Shown: positions 8,383 through 17,873, counted from the stretch's first letter. The stretch is 64,000 nt of DNA from AP-15 sp963737145 (GCA_963737145.1 CAVTRO010000007.1:1178001-1242000); one strand, 5' to 3'. Made by a program: numbers and translations. Notes: generated by a model from the sequence alone, not told the origin.

Positions 8383-9807
8383 ATGGCAAGGAATTCTATC
8401 GGCACAGTTACCCAGGTCATCGGCGCCGTCGTCGATGTCCATTTCGACGGCGAGCTGCCGGCAATCTTGAGCGCACTTGAGATCAAGGACCGCGGCCGAA
8501 CCCTGGTGCTCGAAGTGGCGCAGCAGCTCGGCGAGAACGTCGTCCGTACCATTGCGATGGACGGCACCGACGGGCTGGTGCGCGGCGCCGAGGTGGTCGA
8601 TACCGGCGAACCGATCATGATGCCGGTCGGTCCGGAGACGCTTGGCCGCATTCTCAACGTCATCGGCGAACCGGTCGACGAGCGCGGCCCGGTCGTCACG
8701 AAGCAGCGCTCGCCAATCCACAAGCCAGCGCCGGAGTTTGTCGACCAATCGACCGAAGCCGAAATCCTGGTCACAGGAATCAAAGTGGTCGATCTGCTGA
8801 CGCCTTATGCGAAAGGCGGGAAAATCGGGCTGTTCGGCGGCGCCGGGGTCGGCAAGACCGTGATCATCATGGAGTTGATCAACAACATGGCCAAGGCGCA
8901 TGGCGGCTACTCGGTGTTCGCCGGCGTCGGCGAGCGCACCCGCGAGGGCAACGACCTCTATCACGAGATGATGGAATCCGGGGTCATCAACATCGACGGA
9001 CCCGGCTCCAAGGCGGCGCTCGTCTATGGCCAGATGAACGAGCCCCCGGGGGCGCGCGCCCGGGTCGGTTTGTCGGGGCTCACCCTCGCCGAATATTTTC
9101 GTGACGAGGAAGGCCAGGACGTGCTGTTCTTCGTCGATAACATATTTCGCTTTACGCAGGCGGGCTCCGAAGTGTCGGCGTTGCTCGGGCGGATCCCGTC
9201 GGCGGTCGGCTACCAGCCGACGCTGGCCACCGATTTGGGAACCTTGGAGGAGCGCATTACCAGCACGAAGAAGGGCTCCATCACTTCGGTTCAGGCGGTT
9301 TACGTACCGGCCGACGATCTGACCGACCCGGCGCCGGCGACCACTTTCGCGCATCTCGACGCGACCACTGTGCTGTCGCGGCAGATCGCCGAGCTCGGCA
9401 TCTATCCGGCGGTCGACCCGCTCAACTCGACATCCCGGCTGCTCGACCCGCGGGTCATCGGCGAGGACCACTATCAGGTCGCGCGCGATGTCCAGCGCGT
9501 GCTGCAGACCTATAAGTCGCTGCAGGACATCATCGCGATCCTCGGCATGGACGAGCTGTCCGAAGAAGACCGGCTGACCGTCGCCCGGGCCCGAAAAATC
9601 CAGCGTTTCCTGTCGCAGCCCTTTCACGTCGCCGAAGTATTCACCGGCACCCCAGGCGTGCTCGTCAGCCTCGAAGACACGATCAAGGGATTCAAAGGGA
9701 TCGTCGCCGGCGACCACGACGACATGCCGGAGAGCGCCTTCTACATGGTCGGCACGATCGAAGAGGCGGTCGCCAAAGCGCGCAAGATGGCAGCCGAGGC
9801 AGCCTGA
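8383..9807 (+). CDS. atpD: F1F0 ATP synthase subunit beta
   Basis: A 474-aa catalytic subunit. The Walker A motif 'GGAGVGKTVIIMEL', the 'GVGERTREGNDLY' segment with the catalytic Glu, the 'LFFVDNIFRFTQAGSEVSAL' Walker B region and the 'DELSEED' lever are all present. Start at ATG 8383 with a GGGAGGGACAG purine stretch just upstream. Intact. A 500-codon open frame on the opposite strand is a GC-bias shadow and is not annotated. Confidence 0.98.
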   Translation: MARNSIGTVTQVIGAVVDVHFDGELPAILSALEIKDRGRTLVLEVAQQLGENVVRTIAMDGTDGLVRGAEVVDTGEPIMMPVGPETLGRILNVIGEPVDERGPVVTKQRSPIHKPAPEFVDQSTEAEILVTGIKVVDLLTPYAKGGKIGLFGGAGVGKTVIIMELINNMAKAHGGYSVFAGVGERTREGNDLYHEMMESGVINIDGPGSKAALVYGQMNEPPGARARVGLSGLTLAEYFRDEEGQDVLFFVDNIFRFTQAGSEVSALLGRIPSAVGYQPTLATDLGTLEERITSTKKGSITSVQAVYVPADDLTDPAPATTFAHLDATTVLSRQIAELGIYPAVDPLNSTSRLLDPRVIGEDHYQVARDVQRVLQTYKSLQDIIAILGMDELSEEDRLTVARARKIQRFLSQPFHVAEVFTGTPGVLVSLEDTIKGFKGIVAGDHDDMPESAFYMVGTIEEAVAKARKMAAEAA

Positions 9808-9824
9808 GCCGGGCTGTTCGGTAA

Positions 9825-10277
9825 ATGCCCGATCGCGTGCAGTTCGAGTTGGTCACTCCCGAGCGCCTGTTGCTCTCGGAAATGGTTGAGATGGTCGTGG
9901 TCCCCGGCACCGAGGGCAATTTCGGTGTCCTACCCGGCCATGCGCCGCTGATTTCCTCGATCCGTCCCGGAACAATCGATATTTACGAGGGGCAAACCGT
10001 GACGCGGCGCATCTTCGTCGCCAGCGGGATCGCCGAGGTGACCCCGGAGCGCTGCACCGTGCTCGCCGACGAGGCGCTGCCGCCGGACGAGCTCGACCGC
10101 GGCGCGATCGAAGCGGAGCTGCAGACCGTCGAGGGCAATCTTCCAAGCCTGCGCGAGCAGGTTGGACGCGCGACCGGCTCCGAACGCGACACGCTGCTCG
10201 TCGAGCTCCGCCGCATGGAGCGCCAACAGAACATTCTCCAAGCCGAACTTCAGGCGCTGGCCGAAATTACGCGCTAA
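9825..10277 (+). CDS. atpC: F1F0 ATP synthase subunit epsilon
   Basis: A 150-aa epsilon subunit, last gene of the operon, 17 bases after atpD. The N-terminal beta-sandwich ('QFELVTPERLLLSEMVEMVV', 'GTEGNFGVLPGHAPLISSI') is canonical. The C-terminal helical hairpin is slightly longer than in many homologues. It inhibits ATP hydrolysis in the family. The gene faces an acyl-AMP ligase gene across a 97-base gap containing an inverted repeat. Confidence 0.96.
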   Translation: MPDRVQFELVTPERLLLSEMVEMVVVPGTEGNFGVLPGHAPLISSIRPGTIDIYEGQTVTRRIFVASGIAEVTPERCTVLADEALPPDELDRGAIEAELQTVEGNLPSLREQVGRATGSERDTLLVELRRMERQQNILQAELQALAEITR

Positions 10278-10282
10278 AAACC

Positions 10283-10310
10283 GGTTTCCGGTCATTTGGG
10301 TTCGGAAACC
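10283..10310. terminator. Possible terminator hairpin between convergent atpC and the acyl-AMP ligase gene
   Basis: An 8-bp perfect inverted repeat, GGTTTCCG at 10283-10290 and CGGAAACC at 10303-10310, sits five bases after the atpC stop and in front of the converging ligase gene. There is no T-run on either side, so it is not a textbook intrinsic terminator. Confidence 0.35.
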
Positions 10311-10374
10311 CGACTAGCAGGGTGCGAAAGAACGCCGGAATGACCGCGGACGCGGCGTTCGAGATCCTGCTAGA

Positions 10375-12105
10375 CTAGACAACTGAGAGCGTGCCCTCCA
10401 GAAACATCTGCCGCGCGAGGCGGCGTTGAACCTTGCCGCTGGTCGTCTTGGGCAAACTGCCGGTGCGAATCAGGACGATCTCACGGGGGGCAATTTCATG
10501 TTCTCTGGTGATCGCCTCGCGGATCGAGGTGATGATCTCTTCGATGGCGATCCGCCGCCGGTTGGTACGCTCGACTTCCTGGACCAGAACCAGCTGCTCC
10601 TCGTCGTTGTGGTCGCGCACGCTGAAGGCGGCTCCACAATCGCGGCGCAGCGCGGCATGACAGTCCTGCGCCGTCTCCTCGATTTCCTGCGGATAATGAT
10701 TGACGCCGCGGATGATGATGAGGTCTTTGATCCGGCCGGTGAGGTAAAGTTCGCCACCCTCGTCGAGAAAGCCGAGATCGCCGGTGCGCAGCCAGTGCTG
10801 GGCGCCGCCCGACGCCGTGCGCGCCCTGAACACCGAGGCAGTCGCTTCCGAGTTGCGCCAATAGCCCTGCGCGACATGCGGGCCGGCGACCCAAACCTCC
10901 CCGACCAGCCCCGGCCCCAGCGGCATCCGCGTTTCCGGATCGACGATCGCCAGCCGCTCGCCTAGGAGCTGCCGGCCGCACCCGACCAGTATCTGAGCAT
11001 CCTGCGGTTGCGCCGGGGCGACAATCCGGTGCTGTTGCAGGGGGTCGCGGTCGATCCTGCGGCTGACTGGGCCAGTCCCCCGCTGGCCCGCTGAAATCAG
11101 CAGTGTCGCTTCTGCCATGCCGTAGGCGGGGTGAATGCTTTTGGCATCGAAGCCATACGGCGCAAAGGTGGAGGCGAACCGGTCGATCGTACTCGCCCGG
11201 ACAGGCTCGGCCCCATTCAAGGCGACTTTCCAGCAAGAGAGATCGATGCCGTGGATCTCTTCGGGGCGGTGGCGTCTGACGCAGAGATCGAACGCGAAAT
11301 TGGGGCCGCCCGCGACCTCCGCCCGATAATCGTGGATCGCCCGCAACCAGGTGAGCGGGCGCTGCATGAAGCTGACCGGCGCCATAAGGACGCACGGCGC
11401 TCCGACATAGAGCGATTGCAATGCATTCAGTATTAGTCCCATGTCGTGATAGAGCGGCACCCAGCTGACGTGCGTCGAGTTGCGCGTATTGCCGAGGGCA
11501 ATTCGGATCATCTCTGAATTTTCGATCAGGTTGCCATGGCTGACGATGACCCCTTTGGGTAACGAGGTTGACCCGGAGGTGTATTGCAGAAGTGCGATGT
11601 CTTCCCGCGCGGGAAGGGGAAGCAGGGTCCGCAGTTCTCCTGGAGCCGCACTGCAGGAATCGACAAAAACCCAATCCAGCTGCCCAGTGCCGAAACGCTG
11701 GATCAGCTCCGGCCGAGCGTCGGTGAGCAAATCGCGGCGGGTCATCGCAAAGCGCGGCGAGCAGTCTGCCAGAATGGCCGCGCTGGCATCCCTCGAGCTG
11801 GCGCGACGCGGCACCATTAAGGGCACCGCGACCACCCCCGCGAGGAGGCAAGCGAAGAACGCAACGATGAAATCCAAGCCCGGCGAAAACAGCAGGACCG
11901 CTCTGTCCCCTTTTTGTCCGCGCTCGGCCAGGCTCACAGCGACCGCCCGGGCGCGCGCATAGAGCTCGGCAAACGACAAGGAAGGCCGCTCGGCTCCGCG
12001 GTCCGGCAAAAAGACGTAGGCCGGGTCGTTCGGCTGCTCCGCCGCCCGATGCCGGAGCACGTCAACCAAGGACGAAAACTCGGTTCGCGCCTCAGTTTCG
12101 TTCAT
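10375..12105 (-). CDS. Fatty acyl-AMP ligase (FAAL-type adenylating enzyme)
   Basis: A 576-aa ANL-superfamily enzyme from the ATG at 12105; the longer open frame upstream has low-complexity Arg/Pro sequence and overlaps the carrier-protein gene, so it is rejected. Motifs: P-loop 'LLQYTSGSTSLPKGVIVSHG', 'VSWVPLYHDMGLI', 'HPAYGMAEATLLISAG', 'LRTGDLGFLDEGGELYLTGR' and 'KDLIIIRGVNHYPQEIEE'. The HDMGLI and GMAEATL motifs are typical of fatty acyl-AMP ligases, which load an adenylated fatty acid on an acyl carrier protein rather than on CoA. The adjacent gene is exactly such a carrier, with its stop overlapping this ATG. No polyketide synthase or NRPS follows. Confidence 0.88.
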   Translation of the reverse strand: MNETEARTEFSSLVDVLRHRAAEQPNDPAYVFLPDRGAERPSLSFAELYARARAVAVSLAERGQKGDRAVLLFSPGLDFIVAFFACLLAGVVAVPLMVPRRASSRDASAAILADCSPRFAMTRRDLLTDARPELIQRFGTGQLDWVFVDSCSAAPGELRTLLPLPAREDIALLQYTSGSTSLPKGVIVSHGNLIENSEMIRIALGNTRNSTHVSWVPLYHDMGLILNALQSLYVGAPCVLMAPVSFMQRPLTWLRAIHDYRAEVAGGPNFAFDLCVRRHRPEEIHGIDLSCWKVALNGAEPVRASTIDRFASTFAPYGFDAKSIHPAYGMAEATLLISAGQRGTGPVSRRIDRDPLQQHRIVAPAQPQDAQILVGCGRQLLGERLAIVDPETRMPLGPGLVGEVWVAGPHVAQGYWRNSEATASVFRARTASGGAQHWLRTGDLGFLDEGGELYLTGRIKDLIIIRGVNHYPQEIEETAQDCHAALRRDCGAAFSVRDHNDEEQLVLVQEVERTNRRRIAIEEIITSIREAITREHEIAPREIVLIRTGSLPKTTSGKVQRRLARQMFLEGTLSVV

Positions 12106-12509
12106 CGACCGGCGCGCGCTGCCAGGTGCCGGGCGAGCTCGCCGATCGTCGCATACTCGAACAGCAGGTCGGGGGTGAGCTCTAATCCGAGCCAATCTTC
12201 GAGCTCGACGATCAAGAACACCGAGTTGGCGGAATCGAGGCCCATGCGGGCGAACGTCATCTCCGGGTCTATCGTTTGGTCCGGCAGGTCGAGCGTGCGC
12301 GCCAAATACTCGACACACCAGTCCCGGATCGCGGCTTCGCTCGGATTTTCCGCGGGCAAAAGAAGCTCCCTTTGACACTCCGTGCGAACACGGGCTTCCC
12401 TAACAGCGCTGCCTTGCGCCGGCAAGGCGCGGGTTGTCTCGGCGGTGTCCTGGCCCGCTGTTTTCGCTGTTTTCTGCAGCAAATTTACAGCCGGAAGCGT
12501 TTCCGTCAT
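12102..12509 (-). CDS. Acyl carrier protein (phosphopantetheine-binding)
   Basis: About 135 aa from the ATG at 12509 (an upstream ATG at 12551 is also possible). The C-terminal ~80 residues form a PP-binding domain with the attachment serine in 'MGLDSANSVFLIVELED' followed by 'LFEYATIGELARHLA'. The ~50-residue N-terminal extension is unusual for a stand-alone carrier and of no recognised type. The stop overlaps the ATG of the acyl-AMP ligase gene, so the two are translationally coupled and probably form an acyl-loading pair. The final acceptor is unknown; an FkbM methyltransferase lies 200 bases upstream on the same strand. Confidence 0.85.
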   Translation of the reverse strand: MTETLPAVNLLQKTAKTAGQDTAETTRALPAQGSAVREARVRTECQRELLLPAENPSEAAIRDWCVEYLARTLDLPDQTIDPEMTFARMGLDSANSVFLIVELEDWLGLELTPDLLFEYATIGELARHLAARAGR

Positions 12510-12710
12510 CCGCCAGCTGCGATCCCCTCGTCGCAGCTGGATAAGCCGCAATTATAGAACACTCAATTCGACAAGTCCAGGAACAGATGGTAAACTAGCA
12601 ACATCATTCTCACCCGGCGCGGCGGCGGCGCGCGTCGTCGCCAACGATAGAACGAGGATCACCCCGGGATCGATCTCGCCCGCGACAGCGGCCAGGCGCC
12701 TCTTGCGGCG

Positions 12711-13607
12711 TCACCAGCGGGCCCAGATGCGGCGCCAACGACCCCATCTCACCGGATGCCGATTGAGCCATCTCTTAAAGCGGATCGGCAGGAATTTCCG
12801 GCGCTGTTCGACCGACCGAATGTCCTCTTCGGGTGTCCGGGTCAACAGGCAATAATTGAAACCGCTGGGGGAAACGCCGGGCGGGACCAGGTGGATTTTG
12901 AAATTCGGCCGCACCACGCAGATTGCAAACCCGAGTCCGCGGATGTACTCGGCAAAATCGGCCGGGGCCATTGTGCGAGCGAGCAGGCCGTCGGCAAATT
13001 CGATGATCAGCCGGATATTTGGTGATCGCGCAATTGTGTGCTCCATGCCGCGCATTACCAGCGGCTCGTGCCCTTCAACGTCGATCTTGACCAAATCGAC
13101 GGGCAGATCAGACGGCAGAAAATCGTCGATGGTGGTCATGTCCACCTCGACGCTCCGCCCCACAGTGCCGGACAGCCTCGTGTCGGACATCGTGCCACCG
13201 GACGGAAAGTTTGCCGAAAAATACAGCACTCCGCGGCCGTTTTTGTCGGATGCCAGGACGTTAGCGGTGACGATGTTCTCATTAAAATAGAGGTGGTTGG
13301 CGATGATCGTGCGCTGCAGGCTCTCAAACACTCGCGGGTTGCCCTCGAAAGCGTAGAGGCGGCCGTGCTTCCTCACGATGCTGGCACTCAGCGCGGTGTA
13401 GAGGCCGAAATTGGCGCCGATGTCGAGAACCACCGAGCGCTGGGTCAGAAAGGTCCGGAAAACGCGAATAACGTCGGCTTCGTACTCCCAGCCGAGAATA
13501 TAGCCGAGCGCCTCGAAGGCGGTCGTGTCGACGCAGAGATATTCGCCCGAGGCTAGCCGCACGAGCGTCCAATCGGCTCCGACGGCAATCGGACGGCGTA
13601 TCCTCAC
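12711..13607 (-). CDS. FkbM family S-adenosylmethionine-dependent methyltransferase
   Basis: A 298-aa protein starting at a GTG (13607). The SAM-binding motif 'VLDIGANFGLYTALSASIV' is followed by 'LYAFEGNPRVFESLQ' (acidic ribose-binding position) and the FkbM signature 'VDLVKIDVEGHEPLVMRGM'. The family O-methylates sugars, polyketides and other secondary products. It lies ~200 bases upstream of, and on the same strand as, the carrier-protein/acyl-AMP-ligase pair. Joint action on a modified lipid or glycan is plausible but inferred. The Arg/Trp-rich C-terminus is not part of the fold. Confidence 0.85.
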   Translation of the reverse strand: MRIRRPIAVGADWTLVRLASGEYLCVDTTAFEALGYILGWEYEADVIRVFRTFLTQRSVVLDIGANFGLYTALSASIVRKHGRLYAFEGNPRVFESLQRTIIANHLYFNENIVTANVLASDKNGRGVLYFSANFPSGGTMSDTRLSGTVGRSVEVDMTTIDDFLPSDLPVDLVKIDVEGHEPLVMRGMEHTIARSPNIRLIIEFADGLLARTMAPADFAEYIRGLGFAICVVRPNFKIHLVPPGVSPSGFNYCLLTRTPEEDIRSVEQRRKFLPIRFKRWLNRHPVRWGRWRRIWARW

Positions 13608-13670
13608 CCGCTATCGCCTGGGGACGACAGCTGTGGTTTGCTGGAAAGCGGCGCTGCCCTCACCCACCAA

Positions 13671-13970
13671 TCCCCCCACCCTAACCCTCCCCCGCAGGCG
13701 GCAGGGCTGTCCGGGGAAAACTTTGCGGCCGAATAAAGCAGAAGTCGGTCGAATAACTCCTCTTGGCCGCGCTTGTTCCGTGGGCCTTCAGCCCACGAAA
13801 TGGTTCTGTGGCCGTCCACGCCTTCGAGCGTCCGAAACAAAGGCGTGGATGCGCGGATCAAGTCCGCGCAAGACGAGTTGGGGGTGATTTGAAATGCGAC
13901 AACTCGTTGCTCTTCAAGGAAAGTTCCCCGGACGGCCCTGCGCAGGCGGGGGAGGGGATGGGAGGGGGCT
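13671..13970. repeat. Nested inverted-repeat element (about 300 bp) in a 460-bp gene-free interval
   Basis: The 13608-14067 gap holds no gene. Two ~50-base arms are near-complementary: 13671-13722 (CCACCCTAACCCTCCCCCGC ... TCCGGGGAAAACTTT) and 13918-13970 read on the other strand. Between them are smaller hairpins: GTGGGC-cttca-GCCCAC near 13781-13797, CCACGCCTT ... AAGGCGTGG near 13818-13850 and GCGCGGATC-aa-GTCCGCGC near 13853-13871. It has no coding capacity. This architecture resembles non-autonomous or REP/BIME-like elements of Alphaproteobacteria; I cannot place it in a named family. Confidence 0.6.
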
Positions 13971-14067
13971 TGGCCCCCCGAGCGCAGCTTCGCGCGCCCA
14001 AACTTTTTCCCCCGCGTGGTGCGCGCCGTGCGCTGGTTGTCTCACCCCCGGCGGGAGCCGGCGGCCT

Positions 14068-14388
14068 TCACAGCACGGATTCGACCCACTCGTAGAGTTT
14101 GCTTTTGGGCAGGGCGCCGATCTTGGTGGCGGCGACCTGGCCGCCCTTGAAGACGATCATGGTGGGAATTCCGCGCACCCCGTATTTCATCGGGGTCTGC
14201 GGGTTCTCGTCGATATTGACCTTCGCGACGGTCACCCTGCCGGCCATGTCGGTTGCGAGCTCTTCGAGGAATGGGCCGATCATGCGGCATGGGCCGCACC
14301 ACTCCGCCCAGAAATCGACGACTACCGGCCCGCTCGCGCGGAGCACTTCGGCGTCGAAGCTGCTGTCGGTGACGGCGATCGGCTTCAT
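14068..14388 (-). CDS. trxA: Thioredoxin
   Basis: A 106-aa classical thioredoxin with the active site 'WAEWCGPCRMIGP', the cis-Pro segment 'GIPTMIVFKGG', and normal length and start (ATG 14388). It is the last gene of the leftward addB-addA-trxA block, an arrangement common in Alphaproteobacteria, 56 bases after addA. Cytoplasmic disulfide reductase. Confidence 0.97.
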   Translation of the reverse strand: MKPIAVTDSSFDAEVLRASGPVVVDFWAEWCGPCRMIGPFLEELATDMAGRVTVAKVNIDENPQTPMKYGVRGIPTMIVFKGGQVAATKIGALPKSKLYEWVESVL

Positions 14389-14444
14389 CTGAATGTTCCT
14401 TCGGTTTATTCGCGGTGGAGATTAGGGGAGCCGAAAATGCTCCG

Positions 14445-17400
14445 TCAAGGCAGGTACCCCGCAAGGACCTCGGGGCTGATCGGCATCAGCCGCGGGCCTT
14501 CGGTCCACAACAGGGCGCAACGGATCTCGCGGTCCGGATATATCCGCGCTAGGGCCGCTCGGTAAGCCGCGAGCTGGCGCAGATAGATCGGCGCTACCGC
14601 ATCCTCGGCAGCGGGCGGCGGGCGCAAGGTCTTGAAATCAACGATCAGCACGCGATCCTCTGCGACGACCAGTCGATCGATCTGCCCTGACAAGGCATGC
14701 CCTCCGATTAGCCCGACGAGCGGCACCTCGGCTTGCGACCCCGGACCAAACAGCGCGGCAAAATCAGGGTGATCCAAGACGGCGAGTGTCTCGCGCCGGA
14801 CTTCGTCCTGCTCCTCGACAGCGAGGCGATGCGTCGGCAGTGCCAAAAAGCGCCGCGCCGCGATCTCACGCTCCTCGATCGGCAGCTCGGGCAAAGCCTG
14901 CAGCAGCCGGTGCACGAGGAGGCCGCGGTTGAACCGGTCGCGCCCTTGCGCCGCGAGCGGCGAGAGAGCAGGCGGCTCGGCGCCGCTCGGTCGCGACGGC
15001 GCGAGCGGCCGCGGCGGATCGGGCTCGGCTGGCGGCGGGCGATGCACCCAGTCCGGCAATGGTCCGACTGCCGTTACGGCTGCTGCCGGGCGCTCCCGAG
15101 CCGGCGGGAAGGTCTGAGGGCTGGTGAGCCGGAGGCCCTCGCCGCACCATCCATCGGCGCCGATCAGCGCCGTCGTGTCGAAAGGAAAAGCGGTCGAAAT
15201 CTCGGCGAGACCCGTGCGGCACAGCGCGTGCCACGAATCATCCTTGGGCATTTCCCGAGTTTGCCAACCGCAAATATAGAGCCGGTCCTGGGCCCGGCTC
15301 AGCGCGACATAGAGCAGGCGGCGATATTCCTCCAGGTTGCGCTCGCGCAACGCCCGTTTTTCGCCCGTGTAAAAAGGAACTGCAAGATTGGCCCGAGGAC
15401 ACCACAGCGGCAGCCCCTCACCCTGCGTCCACAGGAGCGTGTCGGGCAGGTTCGGCAATTGCATCGTATCGGGCAGAAAGACCACCGGCGCTTCGAGCCC
15501 TTTTGCGCCATGAACCGTCAACATGCGCACTTCGTCGCGCTGCCTTGCGCCAAAATCGCGCTTGACCTCGGTGTCGCCGGCGACGAGCCAGCGAAGAAAA
15601 CCCTGCAACGACGGCACGTGTTCCCGTTCGTAGGAGAGTGCCAGCGTAAGGAACTCCTCGACCGGGTCCTCGGCCTCGATCCCGAGACGCTCCAGCAGCA
15701 TGCGCCGTCCTCCCTGCGCGCCCAGGATCTCGGCGTATAGTTCGTAAGGCGGCACGAAATCGGCGCGGGCCAGGAGATCGGAGAGCCGCTCAACCGCCCG
15801 CCGAAGCTGCGAAGATTTGCCGGCTTTGGCGCGCAGCCGGGGCCACAGTTTTTCGCTGCCGCGGGCATAGGCGAGATCGAACAGCATCTCCTCGCCGATG
15901 CCGAAAAGGGCGCCCTTCAACACCGTCGCCAAGGTGAGGTCATCTTCCGGCAACAGCAAGAACCGGCCGAGCGCCACTAGGTCTTGCACGGCCAATTGCG
16001 CGGTCAGGATGAGGCGGTCGGCCCCAGCCACCGGAATGTCGCGTTGCTTCAAGGCGCGCAGCAACTCTCCGACAAACTCGTTGCGCCGCCGCACCAGCAC
16101 CATGACGTCTCCCGGCCGGATCGGGTGGCCGGAGGCTTCGAGCAATTCCCCCTTGTCGAGCCAATCTCCTATAGTTGCGGCGATCGCGTTTGCCAGCCGG
16201 GTGCGAGGCTGCGTTGTTCGTTGGCGAATAATCGGCAGCGCCATCGGGTCGAGCGGCTCCTCGGGCTCTCCGACCACCGGCGGCCACAACTCGACAACTC
16301 CCGCGTGTCCAGCGCGTGAAGCGATATGACGGATCTCGCTGCCGTCGAGCGCGACGCCGTCGCGGGCCGCCTCTTGTCGAAAGACGGCATCGATCGCCCG
16401 CAGCACCGGCTCGGTCGAGCGGAACGAGACCTCCAGCGGCACGACGCGCCATTCCTGCCGGGCGCCGCTGATGCGCCTTTCGAAATAGTCCCGCATGGCC
16501 AGAAAGGCTCGCGGATCCGCGCGCTGAAAGCTATAGATCGACTGTTTGGCGTCGCCGACGGCAAAGATCGTGCGCAGGCGGTCGCCGGCGCCCTCACCGG
16601 CGAAAAACTCCTCGGCGAGCGCAGCCACTATTTGCCATTGCTCGGGGTTGGTGTCTTGCGCCTCGTCGATCAGGATGTGGTCGAGGCCGCCGTCGAGCTT
16701 GAACAGCACCCAGGGCGCGATACCAGGGCGGCGCAGCAGATCGAGGGCGGCCGAGATCAAGTCGTCATAGTCGAGGACGCCTTGGGCGTTCTTGGCTCCT
16801 GCATAGGCGTCCATCAACGCACCGCCGAGCCGAATCAGCGCACAGCTCGCCTCGACAAGCGCCGCCGCCGATCGCGTCTCGCAGAATTGTTTGACCCGTT
16901 CAGCCTCCGCATCGAGCACGGCCCGAGCATCGCAGCCGGCGCCGCGGGCCGCGTCCCGGGTAATCAGGATTTTGCGGGGCTCGCCCTCGGCTGTCAGAAA
17001 TGCGGCGATAAACGCCTGAAGTATCTGACGGCGCTGCTCCGGAGCCTCACACCATGCGGCAAGGACGGCGCCCCGCTCCCGATCGGAGCAGGATCCGGCG
17101 GAGAGCGCTGACGCCGCGGAGCGCAGCCCTACTTCGTCTCCGGCGCCGGCCGCGCAGAAGGCAGCAACGACTGCCTCTTCGGTCGTTCCGGCAGACAGGT
17201 CCAGGGCCCGGCAGAGCTCGTCCCGCAGCTCTGGATGGCCCTCTGCGAGCACCTGGCGCAGCTTGCCGCGCTCGGCCACGAGCGCCGCCATCAGCGCGCC
17301 GAAGCGCTCTTGCGCCGCATGGCGAGCCACCACGGCGAGCGCGTCGGCGAGCTCGGGGTCGCCGCCACCGCGCGCGGCAAGGATTACACGCTCACCGGCC

Positions 17401-17873
17401 TCGATCAGCGTCTCGCGGGCACTGCGCTCGTCGAGAACCGCAAATTCGGTCGGCACTCCCGCCTCCAGCGGGAAGCGGCGCAACAGGGTTTGGCAGAAGG
17501 CGTGGATCGTCGCGATCTTGATGCCGCCGGGAGTTTCCAGAACGCGCGCGAAAAGCTGTCGGGCCCGGGCGATCGCCGCGTCGCTCGGCATGCGCCCGGT
17601 CAGCTTCTGCAAAGTCTCGGCGAGTGCCCCCGACCTCAAGGTCGCCCAATTGGCCAGCTCCTCGTTCAGCCGGTTTGCCATCTCGGCAGCAGCGGCGCGT
17701 GTGAAGGTCAGGCACAAGATGCGGGCGGGATCCGTTCCGTCGAGCATCAGCCACAGCAAGCGGTCGATAAGCACCCGCGTCTTGCCGGTTCCAGCCGAGG
17801 CGGACACCCAGACGGAAGCACGCGGGCCGGCAGCTTTGCGCTGCGGGGTGTCGGGGTCGCCGAACGAGCTCAT
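14445..17873 (-). CDS. addA: AddA: helicase/nuclease subunit of the AddAB recombination complex
   Basis: 1142 aa from the ATG at 17873, whose ATGA overlaps the end of addB; the longer open frame upstream is a shadow of addB. UvrD/Rep-type helicase motifs are present: Walker A 'SASAGTGKTRVLIDRLLWL', 'HILIDEAQDTNPEQWQ' (motif II), 'IFAVGDAKQSIYSFQRADP' and 'MLTVHGAKGLEAPVVFLP'. The C-terminal PD-(D/E)XK nuclease core is visible in 'RVLIVDFKTLRPPP' and the 'YLRQLAAYRAAL' helix. AddAB resects double-strand breaks for RecA loading. The reading frame is intact, unlike its partner addB. Confidence 0.96.
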   Translation of the reverse strand: MSSFGDPDTPQRKAAGPRASVWVSASAGTGKTRVLIDRLLWLMLDGTDPARILCLTFTRAAAAEMANRLNEELANWATLRSGALAETLQKLTGRMPSDAAIARARQLFARVLETPGGIKIATIHAFCQTLLRRFPLEAGVPTEFAVLDERSARETLIEAGERVILAARGGGDPELADALAVVARHAAQERFGALMAALVAERGKLRQVLAEGHPELRDELCRALDLSAGTTEEAVVAAFCAAGAGDEVGLRSAASALSAGSCSDRERGAVLAAWCEAPEQRRQILQAFIAAFLTAEGEPRKILITRDAARGAGCDARAVLDAEAERVKQFCETRSAAALVEASCALIRLGGALMDAYAGAKNAQGVLDYDDLISAALDLLRRPGIAPWVLFKLDGGLDHILIDEAQDTNPEQWQIVAALAEEFFAGEGAGDRLRTIFAVGDAKQSIYSFQRADPRAFLAMRDYFERRISGARQEWRVVPLEVSFRSTEPVLRAIDAVFRQEAARDGVALDGSEIRHIASRAGHAGVVELWPPVVGEPEEPLDPMALPIIRQRTTQPRTRLANAIAATIGDWLDKGELLEASGHPIRPGDVMVLVRRRNEFVGELLRALKQRDIPVAGADRLILTAQLAVQDLVALGRFLLLPEDDLTLATVLKGALFGIGEEMLFDLAYARGSEKLWPRLRAKAGKSSQLRRAVERLSDLLARADFVPPYELYAEILGAQGGRRMLLERLGIEAEDPVEEFLTLALSYEREHVPSLQGFLRWLVAGDTEVKRDFGARQRDEVRMLTVHGAKGLEAPVVFLPDTMQLPNLPDTLLWTQGEGLPLWCPRANLAVPFYTGEKRALRERNLEEYRRLLYVALSRAQDRLYICGWQTREMPKDDSWHALCRTGLAEISTAFPFDTTALIGADGWCGEGLRLTSPQTFPPARERPAAAVTAVGPLPDWVHRPPPAEPDPPRPLAPSRPSGAEPPALSPLAAQGRDRFNRGLLVHRLLQALPELPIEEREIAARRFLALPTHRLAVEEQDEVRRETLAVLDHPDFAALFGPGSQAEVPLVGLIGGHALSGQIDRLVVAEDRVLIVDFKTLRPPPAAEDAVAPIYLRQLAAYRAALARIYPDREIRCALLWTEGPRLMPISPEVLAGYLP

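Noticed and set aside
8215..9717. 500-codon open frame antisense to atpD
   Set aside because: It is the complement of a highly conserved gene in GC-rich DNA, has repetitive basic/acidic composition and no start signal; long antisense frames are expected here.
11000..11851. 451-codon frame overlapping the acyl-AMP ligase on the same strand
   Set aside because: It is a shadow of the ligase reading frame, rich in Arg and Pro, with no recognisable domain.
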